Notes under the pieces: generated by a model
Told to the model about the DNA's origin: nothing
Seen by the model: only the letters and a program-made list of their open reading frames with translations
Database searches by the model: none
Position numbers and translations under genes: made by a program
Part shown: positions 51,486 to 59,532 of the stretch, piece by piece
Position numbering within the stretch: position 1 is the first letter of the stretch
How the letters are laid out: every line of letters starts with the position of its first letter
Assembly (NCBI GenBank): GCA_050949225.1
Contig: JBMNFI010000001.1
Location: 248,001-312,000, forward strand
From: JBMNFI01 sp050949225
GTDB lineage: Bacteria > Bacillota > Dehalobacteriia > UBA4068
DNA length: 64,000 nt
Direction: 5' to 3'

Positions 51486-52521
51486 TACTGCAACCCTCTG
51501 TTAATAAAAATAAATCATTGGGGCCGATCTGGTGAATAAAAGCCGAACCAATTCTGGACAAAAGAACCATTTTATGCTTACCCTTTTTATCCAGCTTGAT
51601 GGCGTCCATAACCTTTTGGCGATCGACAGGCGGAACCGTCAGCTTAACGTTATAAGCCTCTAAAACCTCGGTAATGCGGCATGCTGTATTCGCCTCGGTC
51701 AGACCCAAGTGCTCGCCCACAGTGGCAGCGGCAATCATGCCGACGCCGACCGCTTCACCATGCAGTAATTCATGATAATCCAAGGCGTTTTCCAAAGCGT
51801 GACCCAAAGTATGACCAAAGTTCAGCTCCGCACGGATATCTTTTTGATCCTGCGGATCCTCTTCTACATAAGCTTTTTTTATCGCCACTGACAGAGTGAC
51901 CAAATCGTCTAAATCCACACCACCGCGCTCTAACATTTTGAACATTTTTTCATCCTTGATGCAGCCATATTTTATCACTTCTGCCATGCCGGCGGCCAGT
52001 TCACGCGGCGGCAAAGTCTCTAAAAGCTGCGTATCCGCCAGTACCAGATGGGGATCATGAAAAGCTCCCATAAGATTTTTGCCTTGCGGTAAATCAACGG
52101 CAACCTTACCGCCGACGGAGCTGTCCACCTGCGACAGCAAAGTCGTAGGGATCTGGATCAGCTTGACACCCCGCATATAAGTCGCAGCGGCCAAACCGGC
52201 CAAGTCACCAATCACACCACCGCCCAAAGCGGCGATTAAATCATCACGAGAAAGCCCCAGCTGAGCCAGCTTTTCCAAAACACTAAACAGCATATCACGT
52301 GATTTACTGGTTTCACCGGCGGGCACAACGATAAATTCGACATCCAGCCCGGCTTTGACCAAAGAGACACGCAAATCCTCACCATAAAGGCGGGAAACCT
52401 GATCATCTGTGATCACACAAATTGTGCGGCCGGAAAATTCCTGTAAAAAGCTGCCGGCTTTTTTTAACAGATTGTGTCCGATCTGGATTTGATAATTAGA
52501 CATTTCTATCACGTAGGTCAT
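51478..52521 (-). CDS. aroB: 3-dehydroquinate synthase
   Basis: AroB makes 3-dehydroquinate with NAD and a metal ion. The 347-residue product shows the NAD motif ALGGGVIGDLAGLAAATYMRG (split at residues 93-113), PTTLLSQVDSSVGGKVAVD near 125, the metal ligands in GMAEVIKYGCIKD and NFGHTLGHALE near 235, and the HGEAVGVGM stretch near 250. The start at 52521 is preceded by GGGG; a downstream ATG at 52503 lacks a ribosome site. A 7-bp hairpin (ATTAGAG/CTCTAAT, 52572-52601) sits in the aroF-aroB gap. Confidence 0.96.
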   Translation of the reverse strand: MTYVIEMSNYQIQIGHNLLKKAGSFLQEFSGRTICVITDDQVSRLYGEDLRVSLVKAGLDVEFIVVPAGETSKSRDMLFSVLEKLAQLGLSRDDLIAALGGGVIGDLAGLAAATYMRGVKLIQIPTTLLSQVDSSVGGKVAVDLPQGKNLMGAFHDPHLVLADTQLLETLPPRELAAGMAEVIKYGCIKDEKMFKMLERGGVDLDDLVTLSVAIKKAYVEEDPQDQKDIRAELNFGHTLGHALENALDYHELLHGEAVGVGMIAAATVGEHLGLTEANTACRITEVLEAYNVKLTVPPVDRQKVMDAIKLDKKGKHKMVLLSRIGSAFIHQIGPNDLFLLTEGCSND

Positions 52522-52616
52522 CTGCCAACATCCCCCTATCTATTATTAATTCTTGATTATTTATATATTTTATTAGAGAACTTTGTGAAAATCCCTCTAA
52601 TTTTCGCCGCTTTCCC

Positions 52617-53633
52617 CTAAATTTCTCGACCCATCAGCTCGGCCAGTTGGCGGCATTTTGCCATTAATTTAGCAAAATCCGTCGGCTCTAAAGATTGAGG
52701 CCCATCACAAAGAGCATTGGCAGGATCATTATGCACCTCAATCAGCAAACCATCCACACCGGCAGCAATGGCCGCCAGCGCCATCGGCTCCACCATTTCC
52801 CTACGCCCCGTGGCATGGGAAGGATCGGCAAATACCGGCAGATGCGAAAGCTTTTTTAAGGCCGGAATGGCACTGATATCCATGGTATTTCTGGTATATC
52901 TTTCAAAAGTGCGGATGCCTCTTTCGCATAAAATAACATGGGGGTTACCTTGGCTCATGATATATTCTGCCGACATAAGAAATTCCTCAATCGTATTAGA
53001 AAGCCCTCTTTTAAGCAAAATCGGCTTTCTGGTGCCGCCAACTTCCTTTAAAAGTTCAAAATTTTGCATATTGCGGGCGCCGATTTGAATCACGTCCACG
53101 CTCACCTCGAACATTTCCACATGGCGCGGCGTGGTCAACTCCGTGACAATCGGCAGATCCAGCTCTTGGCGCACCGCCTGCAGAATTTCGATACCGGCTT
53201 TTTTCATGCCCTGAAAAGCATACGGCGAAGTACGCGGTTTATAAGCGCCGCCCCGCAAAGCCTTGGCTCCGGCCGCTTTGACGGCGCTGCAGGTTTCCTG
53301 CATCTGTTCCAAGCTTTCCACAGAACAAGGCCCGGCAATCACCACCAGCGGCTTGCCGCCCACCGTCACCCCGCGACCGATCTCAATTTGCGTATCCTGA
53401 GGATACAATTTACGATTCGCTTTTTTATAAGGCTCCTGCACCGGAATAATCTTTTCCACACCGGGCATTAAGCGCAGCTGATCCTGCTCTACCAGCTCCG
53501 CATGACCCAAAACACCCAAAACTACACAGTCCACACCACTGTTGACCTGGACCTTAACTCCTTGTTTGTCTAAAGATTCAATCACGTCTTTAGTCTCTTG
53601 ATCTGTTGCTTGACGCTCCATAATTATTATCAT
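52617..53633 (-). CDS. aroF: 3-deoxy-7-phosphoheptulonate synthase (type I-beta, with regulatory N-domain)
   Basis: This enzyme starts the shikimate pathway from PEP and erythrose 4-phosphate. The 338-residue product has an N-terminal ferredoxin-like regulatory domain (residues 1-70), as in the Thermotoga enzyme, and a TIM barrel with VVIAGPCSVES near 97, RGGAYKPRTSPYAFQG near 130, IGARNMQNFELLKEVG near 188, ILLKRG near 215 and ADPSHATGRR near 260. I choose ATG 53633, 9 nt after AGGAG; a GTG at 53660 would add nine residues that align with nothing. The N-domain allows feedback inhibition by Tyr or Phe. An attenuator with a Phe/Tyr leader peptide lies upstream. Confidence 0.95.
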   Translation of the reverse strand: MIIIMERQATDQETKDVIESLDKQGVKVQVNSGVDCVVLGVLGHAELVEQDQLRLMPGVEKIIPVQEPYKKANRKLYPQDTQIEIGRGVTVGGKPLVVIAGPCSVESLEQMQETCSAVKAAGAKALRGGAYKPRTSPYAFQGMKKAGIEILQAVRQELDLPIVTELTTPRHVEMFEVSVDVIQIGARNMQNFELLKEVGGTRKPILLKRGLSNTIEEFLMSAEYIMSQGNPHVILCERGIRTFERYTRNTMDISAIPALKKLSHLPVFADPSHATGRREMVEPMALAAIAAGVDGLLIEVHNDPANALCDGPQSLEPTDFAKLMAKCRQLAELMGREI

Positions 53634-53664
53634 TGGCTTCTGCTCCTTTACTTTATTCACTTAT

Positions 53665-53706
53665 TAAAAACAAAAAACACGATTGTCCACCGGGACTCTC
53701 GTGTTT
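53665..53706 (-). terminator. attenuator terminator in the aroF leader
   Basis: On the minus strand AAACACGA pairs with TCGTGTTT and an inner GTCC pairs with GGAC around CGGT; TTTTGTTTTT follows. It lies between the leader peptide stop (53746) and the aroF start (53633). Confidence 0.9.
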
Positions 53707-53745
53707 ATATACAAAATTATTAATCAGAGTTGCCGCAAATGGTCT

Positions 53746-53826
53746 TTAATACATATTAAAATAGCCGTAGTTTATAAAACTAAAGCTAAAAAAGCGATTA
53801 AAGATATTTGCTCTTTTTAAAACCAT
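53746..53826 (-). CDS. aromatic-rich leader peptide of the aro operon
   Basis: The ATG at 53826 has a GGGG ribosome site 7 nt upstream and opens 26 codons ending in TAA. The peptide begins MVLKRANIFNRFF and continues with SFSFINYGYFNMY; it contains six Phe (residues 9, 12, 13, 15, 17, 23) and three Tyr (20, 22, 26), nine aromatic residues of 26. The start lies about 40 nt after the predicted transcription start, and an intrinsic terminator follows. This is the layout of ribosome-mediated attenuation: scarce charged tRNA-Phe or tRNA-Tyr would stall the ribosome in the run and permit read-through into aroF. Too short for ordinary gene finding. Confidence 0.82.
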   Translation of the reverse strand: MVLKRANIFNRFFSFSFINYGYFNMY

Positions 53827-53872
53827 GGTGATACCCCTTTGATTTTTTCTCTCAAGCTCTCTAATTGCAGTT

Positions 53873-53901
53873 ATTATAGCATGAGCAAATCGAAAATGCA
53901 A
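53873..53901 (-). promoter_or_regulatory. promoter of the aroF-B-A-C-pheA-aroK operon
   Basis: TTGCAT (53896-53901), 17 nt, TATAAT (53873-53878). Predicted start near 53866, 40 nt before the leader peptide. Confidence 0.85.
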
Positions 53902-53918
53902 GCCTTTTTTCCATAGTC

Positions 53919-53938
53919 AAGCCGCCATCGGCTTTTTT
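53919..53938 (+). terminator. terminator-like hairpin at the aroQ 3' end
   Basis: On the plus strand AAGCCG-CCAT-CGGCTT runs into TTTTTT. It is oriented against aroQ and no plus-strand gene is known here; on the minus strand the hairpin lacks a T-tract. Confidence 0.4.
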
Positions 53939-54396
53939 CAGTCGTTTTTCCGCCGCAAAATCGCGGCCAGCTCTTTTAATGCCACGACATAAGAGTCGCT
54001 TCCCAAACCACAAATTTGCGCCGCCGAGACCTGCTCAATCACTGAATGACGGCGAAACGCCTCCCGCTTTTTGATATCAGAAAGATGCACCTCAATGGTG
54101 GGCAAATTGACCGCAGCAAGCGCATCGGCAATCGCATAACTGTAATGAGTAAAAGCGCCGGGGTTAATAATAATCCCCGCCTTTTGGCCATAAGCCCCAT
54201 GAATCAAATCGATAATGACTCCCTCATGATTGCTTTGCTGAATTTCCACTAAAAGCTGCAGTTTTCGAGCCTCGGCTTCGATCAGCCGATTGAGTTCAGC
54301 CAGCGTCATGTGACCGTAGATCTGCGGTTCGCGGATGCCCAGCATATTAAGATTAGGGCCCTGGATAACCAGAATGTTTTCTCCCGATGAGCTCAT
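53938..54396 (-). CDS. aroQ: type II 3-dehydroquinate dehydratase
   Basis: AroQ dehydrates 3-dehydroquinate to 3-dehydroshikimate. The 152-residue product has the family motifs IQGPNLNMLGIREPQIYG (residues 10-27, with the catalytic Tyr), QSNHEGVIIDLIHGAYG near 54, IINPGAFTHYSYAIADAL near 75 and IEVHLSDIKKREAFRRHS near 97. AGGAGG precedes the ATG. It is upstream of the aroF promoter, on the same strand, so it is at least partly independent of the attenuator. Confidence 0.97.
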   Translation of the reverse strand: MSSSGENILVIQGPNLNMLGIREPQIYGHMTLAELNRLIEAEARKLQLLVEIQQSNHEGVIIDLIHGAYGQKAGIIINPGAFTHYSYAIADALAAVNLPTIEVHLSDIKKREAFRRHSVIEQVSAAQICGLGSDSYVVALKELAAILRRKND

Positions 54397-54409
54397 AATT
54401 TTCCTCCTT

Positions 54410-54446
54410 CAGCCGTTATGCAGCCGTTTTATTCAGCCGTTTTATT
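54410..54446. repeat. 13-bp tandem duplication at the TIGR04076 gene end
   Basis: CAGCCGTTTTATT occurs twice (54421-54433 and 54434-54446) with a shorter third copy, CAGCCGTTATG, at 54410-54420. The stop codon of the small gene lies inside. Confidence 0.92.
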
Positions 54447-54705
54447 CATCCATGACTTCCACTTCAAAAACATTAATCGTGTCAACATCAGGGCAGCAAA
54501 AGCGGATCTGTCCTGCCTTTGTCAAAGGGGGAAAGCCGCCATAGCGCAAAATATCCAGGTAGGGAAAAGCCACATGCATGGCCATCGGGCACAATTTGCC
54601 TCTTTCACTGTCAAAATCAAAGCTATCACCGATTTTATGACCACGGTGGCAAGGCTCCGGCCCTTTTTGTTCTACTAAAGTAATTTTTAGGCGCTTTTTT
54701 TTCAT
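54442..54705 (-). CDS. TIGR04076 family small protein
   Basis: The 87-residue product (MKKKRLKITLVEQKG...) has the TIGR04076 pattern: CHRGHKIGDSFDF near residue 19, LCPMAMHVAFPYLDILRYGG near 39 and FCCPDVDTINVFEVEVMD at the C-terminus, with conserved cysteines that might bind metal. The family is widespread in anaerobes and has no known function. AAAAGGAG precedes the ATG. The stop lies within a tandem repeat, which may have altered the last residues. Confidence 0.85.
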   Translation of the reverse strand: MKKKRLKITLVEQKGPEPCHRGHKIGDSFDFDSERGKLCPMAMHVAFPYLDILRYGGFPPLTKAGQIRFCCPDVDTINVFEVEVMDE

Positions 54706-54759
54706 AAACTGACTCCTTTTCTCAAATTAATCGGTTCAAAGCATCCATCCCGTCAAGTG

Positions 54760-55713
54760 TCACCTGCTAGGCGTTTTTTTAATCCAGTAAACAAGATCAA
54801 AAAGCACAGCTTCGTCCACGTTGGCCTTTTTATAATATTCACGGATGGTGCCATCACCTGCAGGCATGAAAAAATGGTTCAGCTGCGGATAAAGCTTAAA
54901 TGTCACCTGCGGATTATCCGCTAAAAGCTGCTGATAAAGCTTAAAATCCTTATCGGCAAAAACTTGAAAATCCGCCTCACCCTGCATAATAAGCAGCGGT
55001 TTATTCAGTTGAGCCAAATATTTTTCTGTTGGGTGATCGGCCATTTCCTTAAAATAATAGGCAAAATAGTGATTAAACACCCGCCTCTTTTGCGCTTCTT
55101 CATCTGTCATAGCGGTAAAATCCTGCATAATAGCAGCTTCCTTAGCCAGCTTTTTTGCCAGTCGCCGCTTTCTGAAACCATCTGCAAGCTTTGCCATCAC
55201 ATTATCATTTTGATCACGAAGAATCTGCCATAAATTGCGTGGAGAGCCGGCCATAATAATCAAACCGGCAAAATTACCGCCGGAGGCATCAATGCGCGGT
55301 GCCAGCATGCCGCCCAGGCTATGCCCCACAAGAAAAATCCTGTGGGGATCAATGGCAGGATGGCGACGCAATAAATTAGAGGCCAAAATCGCATCCTCAA
55401 TCGTCTCACTTTTGACGGTAATATCTCTCGCCTTGCCCAGCATTTTTTCACCATAAGTAAAATTACGTTTATTATAACGCACACCGGCAATGCCATGGGC
55501 AGCCAGATAATTGGCAATATCCTTAAAAGGTCTGTTGAAATAGATAGTTTGATTTAAATCATTGGCCCCGGAACCATGCACCAGCACCACCGCCGGCAGC
55601 TGCGACTTTCGCTGGGCGGGCATTGTCAAAAGCCCCTCTAAAGGAAAATCACCTTCCCGACCCACAATAATCTCTTCTTCTGCTATTGTATTAATTATGG
55701 ACTCATCTGTCAT
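54760..55713 (-). CDS. alpha/beta hydrolase
   Basis: The 317-residue product is a serine hydrolase of the alpha/beta fold: AVVLVHGSGANDLNQT near residue 43 forms the oxyanion region, LVGHSLGGMLAPRI near 130 holds the nucleophilic Ser, and the catalytic Asp and His are likely in MQGEADFQV and YPQLNHFFMP near the C-terminus. The segment with NRPFKDIANYLAAHGIAGVRYNKR is typical of the dienelactone hydrolase/BAAT-like branch. The substrate is unknown. No signal peptide is seen. Confidence 0.9.
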   Translation of the reverse strand: MTDESIINTIAEEEIIVGREGDFPLEGLLTMPAQRKSQLPAVVLVHGSGANDLNQTIYFNRPFKDIANYLAAHGIAGVRYNKRNFTYGEKMLGKARDITVKSETIEDAILASNLLRRHPAIDPHRIFLVGHSLGGMLAPRIDASGGNFAGLIIMAGSPRNLWQILRDQNDNVMAKLADGFRKRRLAKKLAKEAAIMQDFTAMTDEEAQKRRVFNHYFAYYFKEMADHPTEKYLAQLNKPLLIMQGEADFQVFADKDFKLYQQLLADNPQVTFKLYPQLNHFFMPAGDGTIREYYKKANVDEAVLFDLVYWIKKTPSR

Positions 55714-55749
55714 TTTTCCACCTGCCTTTATCAGGGGATTTTAAAACTT

Positions 55750-55950
55750 TTATTTAAAACCTACCACTTGATACCCTGCTTCATCAAGGGTTTTTTTGAT
55801 CAATTCATCAGCTATTTCGCCTTCTAAGCGCACCTCCTGATCTTTAAGACTGACCACAATATTTGTCGCACCCAAGCCCTCTAAGGCTTTTGTCACGTGT
55901 TTGACGCAATTGGGACAAGTCATGCCGGAAACCTCAACTATTTTAACCAT
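55750..55950 (-). CDS. possible internal CopZ start within copA
   Basis: An in-frame ATG at 55950 follows a perfect AAGGAGGT (55957-55964) by 6 nt. Translation from it would give a 66-residue protein (MVKIVEVSGMTCPNC...), the normal length of the copper chaperone CopZ, with the CxxC metal site. The gene may thus yield both the fused ATPase and a free chaperone. Internal initiation is inferred from the sequence only. Confidence 0.55.
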   Translation of the reverse strand: MVKIVEVSGMTCPNCVKHVTKALEGLGATNIVVSLKDQEVRLEGEIADELIKKTLDEAGYQVVGFK

Positions 55951-58269
55951 CTTATGACCTCCTTCAACTATTTTAGCAGGCTCTTGCTCATGAGCTTTTT
56001 CTACATTAAAAAACCGCAAACGCAAAGCATTCGTCACCACAAAAAGACTGGATAAACTCATGGCCAAAGCCGCAATCATCGGTGTCAGCTTCACACCCAA
56101 AACACCGTATAAAACCCCGGCGGCCACTGGAATACCAACAGCATTATAGAAAAAAGCCCAGAACAGGTTTTGCTTGATATTTTTAATCACCGCTTTACTC
56201 AGCTTGATGGCGGACGGCACATCCAATAAATCGCTGCGCATGAGAATAACATCAGCACTTTCGATCGCCACATCTGTACCTGCGCCAATGGCCATCCCCA
56301 CATCCGCCGCCACTAAAGCCGGGGCATCATTGATGCCGTCACCCACCATGGCGACCCGTCGACCCCCCTGCTTAAGGCGGTTGATTTCCGCCACTTTATC
56401 CTCCGGCAAAACCTCGGAAATCACACGATCAATGCCCACTTGTCGACCCACAGATTCGGCCGTTTGACGATTGTCACCCGAAAGCATAACCACTTCTACC
56501 TGCATATCTTTTAATTCCTGCACAGCTTGAGCACTGGTCGGTTTTAAGACATCGGCCACCACTACCACCGCCAGCAAACGCTTTTCATCAGCAAATAACA
56601 GCAAACCCCGTCCCTTTTGACTATGATAAGTCAAAAGATCCTCATAAGGGGAGATATCCAGCCCCTGCTCTTCTAAAAGACGACGGTTACCACCAAAATA
56701 CAGGCGACCGTCCACACGGGCGCTGATTCCGCGGCCGGTCAAAGAACGAAAATCACTGACCTCTGCGCCCTCACCCTTTTCATAAGCCAACACCGCCTCG
56801 GCCAGCGGATGCTCACTGTTTTTTTCCAAACTTTTGGCAATGCGCCAAAAATCATCTTCGGCAATATCAAACAGCTTTGCCGTCACCACCTGCGGTTTCC
56901 CTTCTGTTAAAGTTCCGGTTTTATCCACCACCACCGTGGTCAAATTATGCGCCGTCTCCAAAGCCTCTCCCGAACGCAATAAAATACCGTTTTCCGCCCC
57001 TTTTCCGGTACCGACCATGATCGCCAAAGGCGTTGCCAAGCCCAGAGCGCACGGGCAGGAAATTACCAGCACCGTGATACCAATTGACAGACTGAATTCA
57101 AAAGTTGCGCCCGTTACCAACCACACAATAGTAGCAACAAGAGCAATAACAATCACCAGCGGAACAAAAACACCCGCCACCCGATCAGCCATGCGGGCAA
57201 TCGGTGCTTTACTGGCTCCGGCCTCTTCCACCAGACGGACAATCTGCGCCAAAGCCGTGTCCTCGCCCACCTTGGTGGCACGCATAGTAAAAGCCCCGGT
57301 ACGGTTTAGACTGGCTCCCACTACCGCATCACCGACGTTTTTGGCAATGGGGATACTTTCACCGCTTAACATTGATTCATCAATGGCAGAGCTGCCCGTG
57401 ACGATGATGCCGTCACAAGGAACGCTTTGCCCCGGTTTTACCACTAAAAGATCACCGACGGTGATCTGCTCTACCGCAATCGTCACCTCCTGATCATCTT
57501 TTAAAAGCAGCGCCGTCTGCGGCTGCAGATCAATCAGTCTTCTGATGGCATCACCGGTGCGACCTTTCGAACGGGCTTCAAAATAGCGACCCAAACTGAT
57601 TAAGGTTAAAATAGTCGCCGCCGATTCAAAATAAAGATCCATATGATAGCTGCTCACCAGCTCCAGATCACCGGCGCCCAAACCATAACAGATGCGATAC
57701 AAAGCAAAAACACCGTAAACCAGCGCCGCCCCAGAGCCTACGGCGATCAAACTGTCCATATTAGGCACGCCGCGGAAAAGGTTTTTCAGGCCACGGGAAT
57801 AATAATGCCTGTTTAAGACTATAATCGGCAAACAGAGCAAAAATTGCGTCAAGGCAAAAGAAGCCGCATTTTTAGTGCCCATCAAAAAGCCGGGTAAAGG
57901 AGCGCCCAGCATATGACCCATGGAAACATACATGAGCGGCGCTAAAAAAATCACCGACCAGATCACACGCTTTAAATTCTGTGCTTCCGGTGCTGCCATC
58001 AGCGCATCATCTGTGAGCGGTTCTGTAGCTGCAGGCGGCTTTTCACCCGCCAAAGATGCTCCATAGCCGGCCTTTTCGACCGTTTGAATAATCTCTTTTG
58101 AGGAAAGCTGCTCTTGATCATAGACAATCGCAAGAGAATTGGTCAAAAGATTGACCGTGGCTTCTTTCACTCCCGGTAATTTATCAATATTTTTTTGCAC
58201 TTGGGATGAACAAGCAGCACAAGACATGCCCGTAATCAAATATTTTTCTTTGATAATTAGTGGTGTCAT
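55750..58269 (-). CDS. copA: copper-translocating P1B-type ATPase with an appended CopZ-like domain
   Basis: CopA exports Cu(I). The 839-residue product has an N-terminal metal-binding domain (GMSCAACSSQV near residue 14), eight membrane helices, the transport motif SCPCALGLATPL near 405, phosphorylation DKTGTLTEGKP near 448, SEHPLAEAVL, and GDGINDAPALVAADVG near 640. It is unusual in carrying a second metal-binding domain at the extreme C-terminus (residues 774-839, GMTCPNCVKHV). That domain is the size of free CopZ and is preceded in the DNA by its own Shine-Dalgarno and ATG. AGGAG precedes the main start. No CsoR or CopY regulator is adjacent. Confidence 0.95.
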   Translation of the reverse strand: MTPLIIKEKYLITGMSCAACSSQVQKNIDKLPGVKEATVNLLTNSLAIVYDQEQLSSKEIIQTVEKAGYGASLAGEKPPAATEPLTDDALMAAPEAQNLKRVIWSVIFLAPLMYVSMGHMLGAPLPGFLMGTKNAASFALTQFLLCLPIIVLNRHYYSRGLKNLFRGVPNMDSLIAVGSGAALVYGVFALYRICYGLGAGDLELVSSYHMDLYFESAATILTLISLGRYFEARSKGRTGDAIRRLIDLQPQTALLLKDDQEVTIAVEQITVGDLLVVKPGQSVPCDGIIVTGSSAIDESMLSGESIPIAKNVGDAVVGASLNRTGAFTMRATKVGEDTALAQIVRLVEEAGASKAPIARMADRVAGVFVPLVIVIALVATIVWLVTGATFEFSLSIGITVLVISCPCALGLATPLAIMVGTGKGAENGILLRSGEALETAHNLTTVVVDKTGTLTEGKPQVVTAKLFDIAEDDFWRIAKSLEKNSEHPLAEAVLAYEKGEGAEVSDFRSLTGRGISARVDGRLYFGGNRRLLEEQGLDISPYEDLLTYHSQKGRGLLLFADEKRLLAVVVVADVLKPTSAQAVQELKDMQVEVVMLSGDNRQTAESVGRQVGIDRVISEVLPEDKVAEINRLKQGGRRVAMVGDGINDAPALVAADVGMAIGAGTDVAIESADVILMRSDLLDVPSAIKLSKAVIKNIKQNLFWAFFYNAVGIPVAAGVLYGVLGVKLTPMIAALAMSLSSLFVVTNALRLRFFNVEKAHEQEPAKIVEGGHKMVKIVEVSGMTCPNCVKHVTKALEGLGATNIVVSLKDQEVRLEGEIADELIKKTLDEAGYQVVGFK

Positions 58270-58384
58270 TGTTAAAATACTCCTGTCCGTTTAATAAAAT
58301 TTTTTCAATTATTATCTACTTATTATATCATAAACAGCAGGCAGGGACAAAAAGCCTTTTTCCCTCTTGGTAGCTGCGGTTTTT

Positions 58385-59503
58385 TTAAAGATTAGTATCC
58401 CGCCACGTCCGCCAAAAATCCTCCCGAAAGCTGCCGAATTGATCGTTTAAAATTGCCTGACGCATGGCAGACATAAAATGTGTTAAATAGTAAAGATTAT
58501 GAATCGTCGTCAAACGAATGCCGAAAACCTCACCCGCTTTGAGCAAATGCCTGATATAAGCCCTGCTAAAATTGCGGCAGGCATAACAGCCACAACCCTC
58601 TTGTAAAGGTCGGCTGTCATTGGCGAATTTAGCATTACCTAAAACCAGACGCCCCTGCGGCAGCAACACCGTACCATTTCTGGCCATTCTGGTGGGCAGC
58701 ACACAATCAAACATGTCAATGCCGCGAGCCACCCCCTCCACCAGGCAATCCGGAGAGCCAACCCCCATCAGATAGCGGGGTTTTTCCGACGGCAAAACCG
58801 CTGTGGTATAATCCAAAACCTCGTACATCAAAGATTTTGGTTCCCCCACCGAAAGTCCGCCAATGGCAATCCCCGGAAAATCCAAATCACAAATATCTGC
58901 CGCACTTTCCAGACGCAGCTCTTTGACCATGCCGCCCTGAATAATACCAAACAGTGCCTGCTCTTTTTTGCTATGAGCCTTTTGGCAGCGGCGAGCCCAC
59001 TTAAAAGTACGCAAAGCGGCACTGCCCACTGTTCTAACATCAGCAGGATAAGGTGAGCATTCATCAAAAGTCATGGCAATATCGGCGCCCAAAGCCTCTT
59101 CAATTTCCATAACTTTTTCCGGGGTGAAAAGATGGCTGGAGCCATCAATATGAGAGCGAAAGGTCACCCCCTGATCGGTAATTTTACGCAATTTGGCCAG
59201 GCTGAAAACCTGAAAACCGCCGCTGTCTGTTAAAATCGGTAAAGACCAATTCATAAAGCGATGCAGGCCACCCTGCTCTTTGATCAGCTGGTGACCGGGC
59301 CTTAAATATAAATGATAGGTATTACTCAAAATAATTTGCGCGCCCAGCTCTTTTAATTCCTCCGGCGACAAAGTCTTGACGGTGGCGCAAGTTCCCACCG
59401 GCATAAAAACAGGGGTCTTCACATCACCCCTGGCGGTATGCATAATCCCTGCTCTTGCCGAAGAATTACGGTCTGTTTTTTCTAAAGTATAACTAATAGC
59501 CAA
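58385..59503 (-). CDS. tgt: tRNA-guanine transglycosylase
   Basis: Tgt exchanges guanine-34 for preQ1 in tRNAs with GUN anticodons, such as the tRNA-His above. The 372-residue product has LSNTYHLYLRPGHQLIKEQGG near residue 55, ILTDSGGFQVFSL near 90 with the catalytic Asp, GGLSVGEPK near 220, and the zinc site CGCYACRNFSRAYIRHL near 300. The start codon is TTG, with AGGAG 7 nt upstream. It follows queA by 29 bp, in the queuosine cluster. Confidence 0.97.
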   Translation of the reverse strand: MAISYTLEKTDRNSSARAGIMHTARGDVKTPVFMPVGTCATVKTLSPEELKELGAQIILSNTYHLYLRPGHQLIKEQGGLHRFMNWSLPILTDSGGFQVFSLAKLRKITDQGVTFRSHIDGSSHLFTPEKVMEIEEALGADIAMTFDECSPYPADVRTVGSAALRTFKWARRCQKAHSKKEQALFGIIQGGMVKELRLESAADICDLDFPGIAIGGLSVGEPKSLMYEVLDYTTAVLPSEKPRYLMGVGSPDCLVEGVARGIDMFDCVLPTRMARNGTVLLPQGRLVLGNAKFANDSRPLQEGCGCYACRNFSRAYIRHLLKAGEVFGIRLTTIHNLYYLTHFMSAMRQAILNDQFGSFREDFWRTWRDTNL

Positions 59504-59532
59504 GTTTTTGCTCCTCTTAATAACTGTTTTAA

